A stretch of DNA of 21,742 nucleotides from a virus. Under the pieces are notes generated by a model that searched no databases, was not told the DNA's origin, and saw only the letters and a program-made list of their open reading frames with translations. The stretch spans positions 1 through 21,742 of the IMG/VR virus record IMGVR_UViG_3300030103_003691; one strand, given 5' to 3'. A program made the position numbers and the translations under genes. Of this stretch, positions 8,202-15,846 are shown piece by piece. The first letter of the stretch is position 1; the number at the start of each line of letters is the position of its first letter.

Positions 8202-10039
8202 TATTTAAAGCACAGACAGAATGGGTCAAACCCACAGAATTTCCTGATCTAAGATTCTGTGATGAGATAGCAATTGATTTAGAAACACATGATCCAGAGC
8301 TAAAAACAATGGGATCAGGTTCTGTGGTTGGTAAAGGTAAGGTTGTGGGTATTGCTATTGCAACAGATGGATATGCAGGGTACTTTCCTTTCGATCACGA
8401 GGGTGGTGGCAACCTAGAAAAAAACAAAGTAATTCAATGGTTTACAGATCTTTGTGCATCTGACTCCACAAAAATATTTCATAATGCGATGTATGATGTG
8501 TCATGGATCAGGTCAATGGGTATAAAAATAAATGGAAGAATTGTTGACACTATGATCGCAGCATCTTTGGTAAATGAAAATAGATTTAGATATGATCTTG
8601 GATCATTAGGTTGGGATTATTGTGGCCAAGGTAAAAATGAAACCGAATTAAATAATGCAGCAAAAGAGTGGGGAGTAGATCCCAAGGCAGACATGTGGAA
8701 GTTACCGTCAATGTATGTTGGCAATTACGCTGAACGTGATGCAGAGTTAACACTGGCACTGTGGAAGGTCATGCAAAAAGAAATAATAGATCAAGACCTA
8801 CAATCTATTTTTGATCTTGAGACAGATCTTTTTCCTTGTCTGGTTGACATGAGATTTCTTGGTGTGAGAGTTGATGTTCAAAAAGCTCATACAATGAAGC
8901 AACAGCTAGCATCAGAAGAAAAGCAACTCCTGCAACAAGTAGAAAAAGAAACAGGGATAGATACTCAAATATGGGCAGCAAGATCGATTGCCAAAGTTTT
9001 TGACAAACTAAATCTACCCTACGAGCGAACTGCGAAAACACAAGCTCCCTCATTTACTAAAAATTTTCTTTCTACTCATAAACATCCTTTGGTACAATGT
9101 ATATCAAAGGCAAGAGAGATAAACAAGGCACATACAACATTTATAGATACAATAATAAAACACGAACACAATGGTAGGATTCATGCAGATATAAATCAGA
9201 TCAGATCAGATTCTGGAGGAACAGTAACAGGGCGTTTCTCTTATAGCAATCCTAACCTACAACAGATTCCTGCTCGTAACAAAGATTTAGGTCCATTGAT
9301 CAGATCCCTCTTTATACCTGAGTCTGGTTGCGAGTGGGGATGCTTTGATTACAGTCAACAAGAACCAAGACTTGTAGTACACTATGCATCCCTAGATCAA
9401 GACACAAGCGTCTTTGGTGTAAAAGATTCTTACCAAGATGGCGACGCTGACTTCCACACAATTGTTGCAAAGATGGCAGATATACCAAGAGATCAAGCTA
9501 AGGTTATTAATCTTGGTTTGTTTTATGGTATGGGTAAGGCAAAATTACAGGCAGAATTAGGTGTATCAAAAGATAAGGCTGAGGAATTATTCTCTATCTA
9601 TCATGAGAGGGTACCATTTGTAAAAGCCCTTACCAGATCGGTATCTAACAGGGCACAGCAACGTGGACAGATAAGAACACTACTGGGAAGACTTTGCAGG
9701 TTTCACTTATGGGAACCTAATCAATTTGGCATACATAAAGCCTTGCCATTTGACCAAGCTCGCCAGGAATATGGAGCAGGCATCAAGCGTGCTTATACTT
9801 ACAAAGCTTTGAATAAATTGATTCAAGGATCTGCTGCAGATATGACAAAAAAATCAATGTTAGAATTATATAAAGAAGGTATTGTGGCACATATACAGGT
9901 CCACGATGAGTTGGATATTTCTGTAGAAGATGATAAAAAAGCAAAACGTATAAAAGAAATTATGGAATCCGCAGTTGAGTTGGAAATACCAAACAAGGTA
10001 GATTACGAAAAAGGAACCAACTGGGGTGACATAAAATGA
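8198..10039 (+). CDS. polA: DNA polymerase I (family A) with 3'-5' exonuclease domain
   Basis: This is a 613-residue T7/Pol I-type polymerase without a 5' nuclease domain. The exonuclease part shows AIDLETHD (D27, E29), FHNAMYDVSWI (94-104) and NYAERDAEL (176-184), the DEDD-type acidic set. The polymerase part shows DSGGTVTGRFSYSNPNLQQI (motif 1), FDYSQQEPR (motif A, D384), RDQAKVINLGLFYGMG (motif B, R431, K435, Y443) and QVHDELD (motif C, D570, E571). The residue four after the motif B Lys, equivalent to E. coli Phe762, is Leu439. This is the replicative enzyme of the phage and follows the DUF3310 gene with a 4-base overlap. Confidence 0.97.
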   Translation: MIFKAQTEWVKPTEFPDLRFCDEIAIDLETHDPELKTMGSGSVVGKGKVVGIAIATDGYAGYFPFDHEGGGNLEKNKVIQWFTDLCASDSTKIFHNAMYDVSWIRSMGIKINGRIVDTMIAASLVNENRFRYDLGSLGWDYCGQGKNETELNNAAKEWGVDPKADMWKLPSMYVGNYAERDAELTLALWKVMQKEIIDQDLQSIFDLETDLFPCLVDMRFLGVRVDVQKAHTMKQQLASEEKQLLQQVEKETGIDTQIWAARSIAKVFDKLNLPYERTAKTQAPSFTKNFLSTHKHPLVQCISKAREINKAHTTFIDTIIKHEHNGRIHADINQIRSDSGGTVTGRFSYSNPNLQQIPARNKDLGPLIRSLFIPESGCEWGCFDYSQQEPRLVVHYASLDQDTSVFGVKDSYQDGDADFHTIVAKMADIPRDQAKVINLGLFYGMGKAKLQAELGVSKDKAEELFSIYHERVPFVKALTRSVSNRAQQRGQIRTLLGRLCRFHLWEPNQFGIHKALPFDQARQEYGAGIKRAYTYKALNKLIQGSAADMTKKSMLELYKEGIVAHIQVHDELDISVEDDKKAKRIKEIMESAVELEIPNKVDYEKGTNWGDIK

Positions 10040-10048
10040 GGAATATTT

Positions 10049-10699
10049 ATGGCTTATCTAAACGCAAACATACCACCAGAGTATGCACAAATAAAAAAGG
10101 AGTATTTATATGATCTTAAGAAACATCATGGAGAAGTTGAAGACTGTATTATCTTTGGTCTTAGTTCTATCTCAGGCCGTGCTATTTTATTTCATGCGAT
10201 TATGGAGAATGGCGCTGTCTTTTATCGTCTCCCGATTTCTGCCTTCATTCAGAGAGGATTTAGACCGCAAGATGTTCCTAAACGTAGACTTGATGAACTT
10301 CAGCTTTGGAATTGTTTTAGCTATTATCCTTCTGTTCACATTTGGGATTTATTAGCAGGGACTTCAGGTAAGTATATAGGAAAAGATAAGAAGTGGCATA
10401 ACGGTAAATACTTATTTACCGTTGACTTTGCACATCCAGAGAGTAATATACTCGATATCGAACATTCAGAGATACCGCACGAACACAAGTGCGCACACAT
10501 AATTGCGTTAGATGACGGAAATTATGCGGCACAGCCAAACAATAGATGTATATGGGACCTACCTTCATTCACAGTGAAGGATAATATTCCTGACTGGAAA
10601 GTACAAACTTCAGAATGGAATGTAGAGGACTCTGGCAAATGGAAAACAGAAGATACCGACAGGTTCTTCTACGAGATTGAGGAGAAAAAAAATGATTAA
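10049..10699 (+). CDS. Conserved phage hypothetical protein after polymerase
   Basis: This 216-residue soluble protein begins MAYLNANIPPEYAQIKKEYL. It has an N-terminal segment like EDCIIFGLSSISGRAILFHAI, a middle with DLLAGTSGKYIGKDKKWHNG and a late HEHKCAHIIALDDGNYAAQPNN. I have the impression of similar proteins directly after DNA polymerase in other marine phages, but no function is known to me. The start is supported by GAGGA upstream. The part around 10180-10340 uses CTT, CGT and GTC codons more than the flanks, a mild sign of mosaic ancestry. Confidence 0.88.
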   Translation: MAYLNANIPPEYAQIKKEYLYDLKKHHGEVEDCIIFGLSSISGRAILFHAIMENGAVFYRLPISAFIQRGFRPQDVPKRRLDELQLWNCFSYYPSVHIWDLLAGTSGKYIGKDKKWHNGKYLFTVDFAHPESNILDIEHSEIPHEHKCAHIIALDDGNYAAQPNNRCIWDLPSFTVKDNIPDWKVQTSEWNVEDSGKWKTEDTDRFFYEIEEKKND

Positions 10700-10763
10700 G
10701 GGATTTATAAGAAAATGGATTTTAAGACCGATCAAAAGAATTAAAAATAAATTTTTCAAATGA
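10692..10763 (+). CDS. Tiny basic amphipathic peptide, hypothetical
   Basis: The frame encodes 23 residues (MIKGFIRKWILRPIKRIKNK then FFK), strongly basic with regularly spaced Ile, Phe and Trp, so it could form an amphipathic helix. The start overlaps the end of the upstream gene by 8 bases after an A-rich GGAGAAAA tract, and its TGA overlaps the next ATG. Both features suggest a translated link in the operon, but a frame this short could be chance. Confidence 0.4.
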   Translation: MIKGFIRKWILRPIKRIKNKFFK

Positions 10764-10936
10764 TAACTTGTAAAAAGTGTCATCACCCTTGCCATTGTCA
10801 AGAAGATTTACACGCAGATGAATATGGTGTCTGCACCTGTGAAAATTGCGATTGCAAGAAAACATATAAAAAAAGAAAAGACTATGACACTGACATGTCT
10901 TATGAGAATGAGGTTAGAAAAAGTAATGGAGATTAG
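10760..10936 (+). CDS. Cys/His-rich zinc-ribbon-like small protein
   Basis: This 58-residue protein carries eight cysteines: CKKCHHPCHC (4-13) and CTCENCDC (25-32). Two Cys clusters about 12 residues apart suggest a zinc knuckle or ribbon. The C-terminal half is charged (KKTYKKRKDYDTDM). It overlaps both the tiny upstream frame (ATGA) and a longer possible start of the next gene. Because this frame is so Cys-rich and ends properly at 10934-10936, I take it as real and start the next gene at 10941. Function unknown. Confidence 0.7.
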   Translation: MITCKKCHHPCHCQEDLHADEYGVCTCENCDCKKTYKKRKDYDTDMSYENEVRKSNGD

Positions 10937-10940
10937 TAAG

Positions 10941-11645
10941 ATGAATTATTATTTTACAGGGATACTTATTGTGTTAATGACATTACTTGCTTTCTGTGGT
11001 GGACCTGCACACGCAGGATCTACACAATCAAATGTAAGTGGATCTAACACTGCTATCGAAGGAGGATACACATCAACAGCAACCACAACATATCAATCAG
11101 GATCTAGTTCAACAAGCACAACAAATAATACAACAAACTCAGATATCAGATCAGCTCCTCCATCAGCCTCTGCACCGTCTTATAATTCTATGACACAGGA
11201 TGTCTGTAGTACAGGTGCATCTGTTGGTGTTCAAACATTTGGTTTAGGTTTTAGTGGTGGTAAACATTTTATAGATAAGAATTGTGAAAGATTAAAATTA
11301 GCAAGAATACTTAATGACTTTGGTATGAAAGTTGCAGCCGTTGCCATACTATGTCAAGATGAAAGAGTATTTGAGTCCATGATCCAAGCAGGCACACCGT
11401 GTCCGATTGATGGCAAGATAGGTAAAGAGGCAGAAGCATTATGGTCTAAGTATGATAATGAAAGACCAGACTATGATATATATGTAAAACGTATGAAGGC
11501 CAGAGAGAGAAAAGAAAAAGAATTAGCAAAAAAAAGATTAAGAGAGGAATTAAAAATGTCAAAAGAATTAGATAAGGTAGATAGAGATACTGCCAGAGAA
11601 GAAGCAAGAAAAAAGAAAGACATAGAATGGAAGGAGCCTAAATAA
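10941..11645 (+). CDS. Secreted conserved phage protein with signal peptide
   Basis: The start is placed at the ATG of MNYYFTGILIVLMTLLAFCG, which has GGAG nine bases upstream and yields a clean signal peptide (cleavage likely after AHA, about residue 25). An upstream in-frame ATG at 10818 would run through the Cys-rich gene and is rejected. The product is 234 residues. After the signal come a Ser/Thr-rich linker (about 26-75), a domain with spaced cysteines (QDVCSTGASVGVQTFGLGF, KNCERLKLARIL, AILCQDERVF, GTPCPIDGKIG) and a highly charged C-terminal helix (about 180-234). The four-Cys domain reads like a periplasmic fold with disulfides. It looks familiar from marine phages, role unknown. Confidence 0.82.
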   Translation: MNYYFTGILIVLMTLLAFCGGPAHAGSTQSNVSGSNTAIEGGYTSTATTTYQSGSSSTSTTNNTTNSDIRSAPPSASAPSYNSMTQDVCSTGASVGVQTFGLGFSGGKHFIDKNCERLKLARILNDFGMKVAAVAILCQDERVFESMIQAGTPCPIDGKIGKEAEALWSKYDNERPDYDIYVKRMKARERKEKELAKKRLREELKMSKELDKVDRDTAREEARKKKDIEWKEPK

Positions 11646-11770
11646 TGCCTAGACCTGTTCGTAAATGGATTGTTAGATTGAGAATGTGGTATGCAGATAT
11701 AAGGGGACATCATGGAAAAAGATGGAATTATGAACCAGGTGATTGGTACATGGGAAGGAAGAAAAAATGA
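11645..11770 (+). CDS. Small basic phage protein, hypothetical
   Basis: This 41-residue protein, MPRPVRKWIVRLRMWYADIR followed by GHHGKRWNYEPGDWYMGRKKK, is rich in Arg, Trp and Tyr. Its ATG overlaps the TAA of the secreted protein (TAATG), and its TGA overlaps the ATG of the next gene, so it is tightly tiled between two good genes. No domain is recognised. Confidence 0.65.
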   Translation: MPRPVRKWIVRLRMWYADIRGHHGKRWNYEPGDWYMGRKKK

Positions 11771-12147
11771 ATAAAAAACCGATGAACATATCAGAAGAAG
11801 CAGCAGTGCAAATGCCGATGAAGACCGTAGCCTCTCTGATAATTTTAGTTGCGATGGGTGTGTTTGCTTATACCGAGCTGACGGCCAGGTTGGTTTCGTT
11901 AGAGACATCACGTGAGTTGTTTGAAAATGATTTGTTAAAAAAAAGTGAACAGGTGCCCGTAGATCAGGAGCAACATTTTTTACTTGAGGATTTGTACAAG
12001 TCTGTTGAGAAAATGGAAAAAACTCAAGAGATGAATATGACAAACAAAGTTAACATAGAATTTTTAAACACACAATTAGACAAAGCATTAAAAGATATTG
12101 AAGATTTAAAAGATAAAGTAAGAGCAAACGGAAGCGGAGCACATTAA
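11767..12147 (+). CDS. Membrane-anchored coiled-coil protein (possible lysis accessory)
   Basis: The 126-residue product starts at MNKKPMNISEEAAVQMPMKT, with GGAAGGAAG upstream. One membrane segment (about 20-38, VASLIILVAMGVFAYTEL) is followed by an extended charged coiled coil (about 45-120). This N-in anchor with an outward coiled coil is the layout of Rz-like or other spanin/lysis helper proteins, but no sequence signature proves it. A TTG at 11743 would add eight residues with no advantage. The stop overlaps the next start. Confidence 0.8.
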   Translation: MNKKPMNISEEAAVQMPMKTVASLIILVAMGVFAYTELTARLVSLETSRELFENDLLKKSEQVPVDQEQHFLLEDLYKSVEKMEKTQEMNMTNKVNIEFLNTQLDKALKDIEDLKDKVRANGSGAH

Positions 12148-12359
12148 TGTCAGAGATGGTGATAGCCCTACTTATGATAATTAACGGAGAGATCAAGGAG
12201 GCACGTATACAGACGTCAATGTCTGAATGTCTCAAAGGAGCTAGGGTCGCTAAACGTTCTGCTAAATCCAATCTAAAATATCAATGTATCAAGTCTATGG
12301 CTGAACTTGAATTAAATATTGATGGGTCCAAATCAATCAAAAAACTTATACTAGAATGA
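12147..12359 (+). CDS. Small secreted-like phage protein, hypothetical
   Basis: This 70-residue protein has a short hydrophobic start (MVIALLMIINGEI), then MSECLKGARVAKRSAKSNLKY with two cysteines (C28 in SECLKG and a second in YQCIKS) and a final KSIKKLILE. The pattern of NGEIKEARIQ, ECLKG and two cysteines recalls small marine phage proteins placed next to secreted ones. The start is the ATG in TAATG, coupled to the upstream gene. A possible disulfide and an N-terminal anchor would place it in the periplasm; function unknown. Confidence 0.75.
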   Translation: MSEMVIALLMIINGEIKEARIQTSMSECLKGARVAKRSAKSNLKYQCIKSMAELELNIDGSKSIKKLILE

Positions 12360-13891
12360 GATGGCTGATAGCATTCTTATTCCTATTCACTGTTGTTAAT
12401 GCTGAAGAGATAACAACAGGTAATCTGATCACTAACGGAGATTTTGAGACAGGCAACACTAACGGTTGGACCACGTCTGGCGATGTTCAGGTATTGAATG
12501 ATTGTTGTGAGTTGAATGGTGTATCATCAAACTATGATCTAGAGTTTGGAGATAGTGGATCTATCAATCAGGATTTTAATCTATCTACCAACACGATAAC
12601 ACAGGACATGTTGGATAATGGTATAACATTAAACTCAAGTATAGACGCACAGAATGGTGAGTGTGGTGTTGCGGGTTGCTGGGGTGGACAGGGACCAGCC
12701 GATACATTCACAAATGTCTTAACAATCAAAGATGATGATGGCAATACACTTGCATCCAATACAACAATCAGAACAGATACGACCAACATAGATGGTGCCA
12801 TCTTTACAGATACATTAATATATAATGGTGCAGGATCAAATGTTGGTAACATAAATCTATCAGGATCAGATGGTAACGCTCCCAATTATCTCGGTGGACC
12901 TAACCTGGATAACATATCAGTGACCATGACTTATGACGATTCAGTCCTGTCAAATGAGTTGGTACAGGAGATAGGTAATATATTTGAGGAGTTGGAAGAG
13001 GAGATATTTCAAGAGTTTACGTTTGAGGAGATAGAGGAGATATTCGAAGAGATGGTAGCATTTTTTGAGGAACCACCATCAATGCAAGAGATGCCGATGG
13101 AGGAAGAGATAGTTTTCGAACCTGTCCTGATGGTGATCGAGGAGATGCCGATGGAGGAGGAGATGATAATAGAGGAGATGCCGATGGAGGAGATGCCAAT
13201 GGAGGAGGAGATGAAGCCCACATTCTTCACCATGGCCGGACCTGCAGAAGAGGAGATATACCAGGAGACAGAGGAGTTGATAACAGAATTTTTACCTATT
13301 GCCACAGAAGAGGAGGAGATGCCTCAAGAAGAGATGGTGGAAGAAGAGCCTGTCATGGAAGAAGAGACACCAAGAGAACCAGAATCTATGGCTTCAGCAC
13401 CGAGAGAAGAAATGGTTGAAGAAAAACAAGAAGAGGTTATAGAAGAATCAAATGAGGAAGAGATCAAAGAAGAGAAACCTACTAGCGAGACTCCTAACAA
13501 GTCCGCTGTTCAGACAAAAAAAATTGCCAAACAAAAAGCTATACAACAGAAAAAAGCTCTCGTTAAAAATCTAACAAAAGTTATGGAAAAGGTCGACAAG
13601 GATATAAAAAATATATCCAAAAATCTACAAATAAAAAATATAATCAAGATGAAAGCAATGACTACGGATCAGGTATCATTAGACAAGTATCAGGCAACAT
13701 CATTTTATAAGCCAAAAGACATATATCTAGATCAATTAAACCTTGTAGATAATAGGCTAATTTATTCTGATAAGAGTCTTGCAAGTTATATTCAAAATGA
13801 TAAGATGGAGATCAAAGCACGTAAACTTCAGAATATAAGATTACGTAAACAAAAGATCTTGATGGAGTTAGAGGTACTTAAAAATGGATAA
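12356..13891 (+). CDS. Large secreted protein: jelly-roll-like domain, acidic MPMEEE repeats, basic coiled coil
   Basis: This 511-residue protein begins with a clear signal peptide (MRWLIAFLFLFTVVNA, cleavage near residue 16). Residues about 20-200 look like a galactose-binding/carbohydrate-binding-module beta sandwich, with the telltale NGDFETGNTNGW opening, paired cysteines (NDCCEL, GECGVAGCWGG) and a closing LDNISVTMTYD. Residues about 205-385 are almost pure Glu/Met/Pro low complexity with repeated EEMPMEEE units. Residues about 390-511 are Lys-rich and helical. The frame overlaps its neighbours by 4 and 8 bases. A periplasmic or surface-acting lectin-like protein is the best guess; the repeat may be a spacer. 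Unusual size for a secreted phage protein. Confidence 0.85.
   Translation: MRWLIAFLFLFTVVNAEEITTGNLITNGDFETGNTNGWTTSGDVQVLNDCCELNGVSSNYDLEFGDSGSINQDFNLSTNTITQDMLDNGITLNSSIDAQNGECGVAGCWGGQGPADTFTNVLTIKDDDGNTLASNTTIRTDTTNIDGAIFTDTLIYNGAGSNVGNINLSGSDGNAPNYLGGPNLDNISVTMTYDDSVLSNELVQEIGNIFEELEEEIFQEFTFEEIEEIFEEMVAFFEEPPSMQEMPMEEEIVFEPVLMVIEEMPMEEEMIIEEMPMEEMPMEEEMKPTFFTMAGPAEEEIYQETEELITEFLPIATEEEEMPQEEMVEEEPVMEEETPREPESMASAPREEMVEEKQEEVIEESNEEEIKEEKPTSETPNKSAVQTKKIAKQKAIQQKKALVKNLTKVMEKVDKDIKNISKNLQIKNIIKMKAMTTDQVSLDKYQATSFYKPKDIYLDQLNLVDNRLIYSDKSLASYIQNDKMEIKARKLQNIRLRKQKILMELEVLKNG
13091..13213 (+). repeat. Tandem ATGCCGATGGAGGAGG-type coding repeats
   Basis: At least four near-identical copies start at 13091, 13145, 13178 and 13193, each encoding MPMEE(E). 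Spacing is irregular (54, 33 and 15 bases) but always a multiple of three, so copy number could change without breaking the reading frame. The local composition is purine-rich on the plus strand. Confidence 0.8.
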
Positions 13892-14204
13892 AATTAAAAA
13901 TCAATTAGCAGGTGTTGCAGCACTACTTGGTGTTATCGCAGCTATCGGTGGCGGATTTGTAAAATATGGCGAGATAGTAACAAAACTAGAAGCATTGGAA
14001 GGTGCGTCTGGTGGCACAGACTGGTCAGCTCAGATCGCAGTGTTAGAGGAAAAAGTATCTGCATTAGAAAATGTGGACACAACACATGAACATCCTGTTG
14101 AACATTCTCATACAAAAACTTTAATAAACGAAAAACAAATAGAATTACTTAAGGTACAAATAGAAGAGATCAAGGCTGCCTCTTCTAATCCACTAGCGAA
14201 TTAA
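13884..14204 (+). CDS. Holin-like membrane/coiled-coil protein
   Basis: This 106-residue protein begins MDKIKNQLAGVAALLGVIAA and has one membrane segment (about 8-28, including GVIAAIGGGF). A short coiled coil (about 45-62), a His-rich patch (THEHPVEHSH, 67-76) and a second helix follow. It lies immediately before the M15 peptidase, where phages often keep a holin or pinholin. The His patch is unusual and could bind metal. Overlap with the preceding secreted gene is 8 bases. The holin role is inferred from topology and position only. Confidence 0.8.
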   Translation: MDKIKNQLAGVAALLGVIAAIGGGFVKYGEIVTKLEALEGASGGTDWSAQIAVLEEKVSALENVDTTHEHPVEHSHTKTLINEKQIELLKVQIEEIKAASSNPLAN

Positions 14205-14208
14205 TTTG

Positions 14209-14685
14209 ATGAATCTTTCACGGAACTTCACTCTTCAAGAGTTAATAAAATCAGATACAGCGATACGTAAAGGTATTGATAATAATCCTAACGCAGATCA
14301 GATTGAAAAATTAAAAGATTTGTGTGAAAATATCCTACAGCCCGTTCGGGATCATTTTGGCAGAGTTAAGGTGACTAGCGGATTCCGAAGCGTGGATTTG
14401 TGTCAAGCCATCGGCAGCTCGGCTAGATCGCAGCATGCAAAAGCTGAGGCGGCAGATTTCGAATGTATTGGTGTTGACAATGCTGAATTATTTGATTGGA
14501 TAAAAAATAACCTCGAACCAGACCAGCTCATCCTCGAGTTCTACACTCCAGGTGAACCTAACAGCGGATGGATTCATTGTAGTTGGATACCTGAAGGTAG
14601 ACGTGCATCTTTTCTACACGCTTACAAATCAGAGGGTAAAACAAAATACAAACCAATATTAGGCAAAGCTAAAGATTTAGTATGA
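14209..14685 (+). CDS. M15-family peptidase, endolysin-like
   Basis: This 158-residue enzyme matches Peptidase_M15_3 (D-Ala-D-Ala carboxypeptidase/L-Ala-D-Glu endopeptidase-like). Motifs: TSGFRS (56-61), SQHAKAEAADFE (74-85, Zn ligands H76 and D83) and WIHCSW (121-126, Zn ligand H123). It probably cleaves cross-linking peptides in the host cell wall at lysis. The start is the ATG at 14209; the TTG just before it is unlikely. There is no signal peptide, so a holin would have to release it, and a holin-like gene lies directly upstream. The middle of the gene (about 14340-14460) is richer in G+C and CGG/AGC codons than its neighbours. Confidence 0.9.
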   Translation: MNLSRNFTLQELIKSDTAIRKGIDNNPNADQIEKLKDLCENILQPVRDHFGRVKVTSGFRSVDLCQAIGSSARSQHAKAEAADFECIGVDNAELFDWIKNNLEPDQLILEFYTPGEPNSGWIHCSWIPEGRRASFLHAYKSEGKTKYKPILGKAKDLV

Positions 14686-14909
14686 GCAAAAAAAGCACAA
14701 TATTTGCAGAGATAATAAAAAGAGCTAAAATGGTGGATGGTGTATGTCCATATTGTGCAGAGCACACATTATTAATATCTGTCGTGCAGGATTATTACAG
14801 ATGTTTGAATTGTGGTGGAGATATAGAACAGAAAGTAAATGGAAAGATAAGTTATCTTCCTGTAGATCTATCAGTAAAAGAAATAACAGAAGATGGCCAA
14901 GAAATCTAA
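14682..14909 (+). CDS. Zinc-ribbon small protein
   Basis: This 75-residue protein carries two CxxC pairs, CPYC (22-25) and CLNC (41-44), about 15 residues apart, the usual spacing of a zinc ribbon. A short basic N-terminal helix precedes it and an acidic tail follows. The ATG overlaps the peptidase stop (ATGA). Similar ribbons are frequent small phage proteins with no known role; DNA or protein binding is possible. Confidence 0.8.
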   Translation: MSKKSTIFAEIIKRAKMVDGVCPYCAEHTLLISVVQDYYRCLNCGGDIEQKVNGKISYLPVDLSVKEITEDGQEI

Positions 14910-15039
14910 AGGTTTATACGCAAAAATAGAGCACGTTCCAGTGTTTCATAAAACTTCGATTGGACGCAACCCTAGTTTGTGTAAAATGAACAAATCAAAA
15001 AGGAGACAATTTAAAGCCTACAAAGGCCAAGGGCGTTGA
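14893..15039 (+). CDS. Small basic phage protein ending in YKGQGR
   Basis: This 48-residue, strongly basic protein begins MAKKSKGLYAKIEHVPVFHK and ends with KMNKSKRRQFKAYKGQGR. The HVPVFHKTSIGRN and Y(K/R)GQG(R/K) elements look familiar from other marine phages, though I cannot name the family. It overlaps the zinc-ribbon gene by 17 bases. The next promoter's -35 hexamer (15036-15041) overlaps its stop codon. Confidence 0.72.
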   Translation: MAKKSKGLYAKIEHVPVFHKTSIGRNPSLCKMNKSKRRQFKAYKGQGR

Positions 15040-15064
15040 CAAGTATCAAATAATATCCTATATT
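15036..15064 (+). promoter_or_regulatory. Strong sigma70-like promoter
   Basis: TTGACA (15036-15041), 17 bases, TATATT (15059-15064): a perfect -35 and a good -10 at optimal spacing. Transcription would start near 15071 and give a 35-base leader to the gene at 15106. The -10 sits in TCCTATATT, a string found again in the promoter at 16306. Confidence 0.8.
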
Positions 15065-15105
15065 GTAGGTATGAAAGAAATAACAACAAATAGAAAGAAT
15101 AGATA

Positions 15106-15405
15106 ATGACTCATAAACTAGATTGTACTGAAAAAGCATGGGAAATAATGATGAAGCATACAACTTGGAGAAAACCATTGAGGATGACTTCAAAACGTCA
15201 AAGATATATTGATGTAATGTGGCCTAGATGGGAAAAATATAGAGACGCTATGATTAAAGCAGATTTATATCAAGGTTGCGCTTGGTCTGGTGATCGTAAA
15301 TATCCTAAAGTGGATATTAATACTAAAGAAAAATTTATTGAAAGTTTATTGACTCAACATTGTACAAGTCATACATTTAATATAACTTTGGAGAACGCAA
15401 GATGA
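15106..15405 (+). CDS. Hypothetical phage protein
   Basis: This 99-residue, basic, Trp-rich protein (WRKPLRMTSKRQRYIDVMWP, then WEKYRDAMIKADLYQGCAW) has an N-terminal cysteine and no recognisable domain. It is the first gene behind the strong promoter, so it is probably well expressed and early. Its end overlaps the next start by 4 bases. Function unknown. Confidence 0.8.
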   Translation: MTHKLDCTEKAWEIMMKHTTWRKPLRMTSKRQRYIDVMWPRWEKYRDAMIKADLYQGCAWSGDRKYPKVDINTKEKFIESLLTQHCTSHTFNITLENAR

Positions 15406-15584
15406 CAGATCAAACAAGATGGGGCATCGACATGGTGCAACAGAAAAACAAACAGAAGACCTACAAGGAACAGAAAGAGATAAGAGATGATATAGCTTTT
15501 TTTGTTTTCAATTGTAATGGTTTTCATCTAAAAAAAATGAAAGAAAGAATGGAGGAGTTAAAACATGAAAACAGTGACATGTAA
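15402..15584 (+). CDS. Hypothetical small protein
   Basis: This 60-residue protein begins MTDQTRWGIDMVQQKNKQKT and has a charged N-terminal half, a short hydrophobic stretch (IAFFVFNCNGF) and a helical, charged end. A GGAG ribosome binding site precedes the ATG, and it is coupled to its neighbour by a 4-base overlap. No family recognised. Confidence 0.7.
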   Translation: MTDQTRWGIDMVQQKNKQKTYKEQKEIRDDIAFFVFNCNGFHLKKMKERMEELKHENSDM

Positions 15585-15846
15585 TCTACTTAGAAAGAAT
15601 GAGGGGACAGGTAGAAAAAGAACGGTCACCCTGGATGTCGAGGGTATATCACAGGGACAGTGGTCTACATTTCTATTAGAATTAAATCTGATGAGAAAAG
15701 CATGGAAACCATACGGTGTGGAGGTAGATTTAAAAGCACCTAACATAAGAAAAATAATAAAAATAGGTACAAGTTATGGAGAAGCTCTTAGACAGAATAA
15801 ACGAAACAGCTATAAACTATCAAAAAACAGGGGACGAAAAATATAA
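15565..15846 (+). CDS. Hypothetical phage protein
   Basis: This 93-residue protein begins MKTVTCNLLRKNEGTGRKRT. The core (about 20-75, including WSTFLLELNLMRKAWKPYGVEV) looks like a small alpha/beta domain; the last 20 residues are basic and lie where the next frame starts. GGAGGAG ten bases before the ATG is a strong ribosome binding site. It overlaps the next gene by 71 bases, so its C-terminal end may be under little constraint. Confidence 0.75.
   Translation: MKTVTCNLLRKNEGTGRKRTVTLDVEGISQGQWSTFLLELNLMRKAWKPYGVEVDLKAPNIRKIIKIGTSYGEALRQNKRNSYKLSKNRGRKI

Noticed and set aside
10818-10940. Upstream in-frame start for the secreted protein at 10941
   Set aside because: It would bury the signal peptide 41 residues inside the protein and overlap the Cys-rich gene; the ATG at 10941 has GGAG at good spacing.
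13009-13305. Minus-strand frames of repeated SSIGISS-type residues
   Set aside because: They mirror the MPMEEE repeats of the secreted protein on the plus strand and have no independent features.
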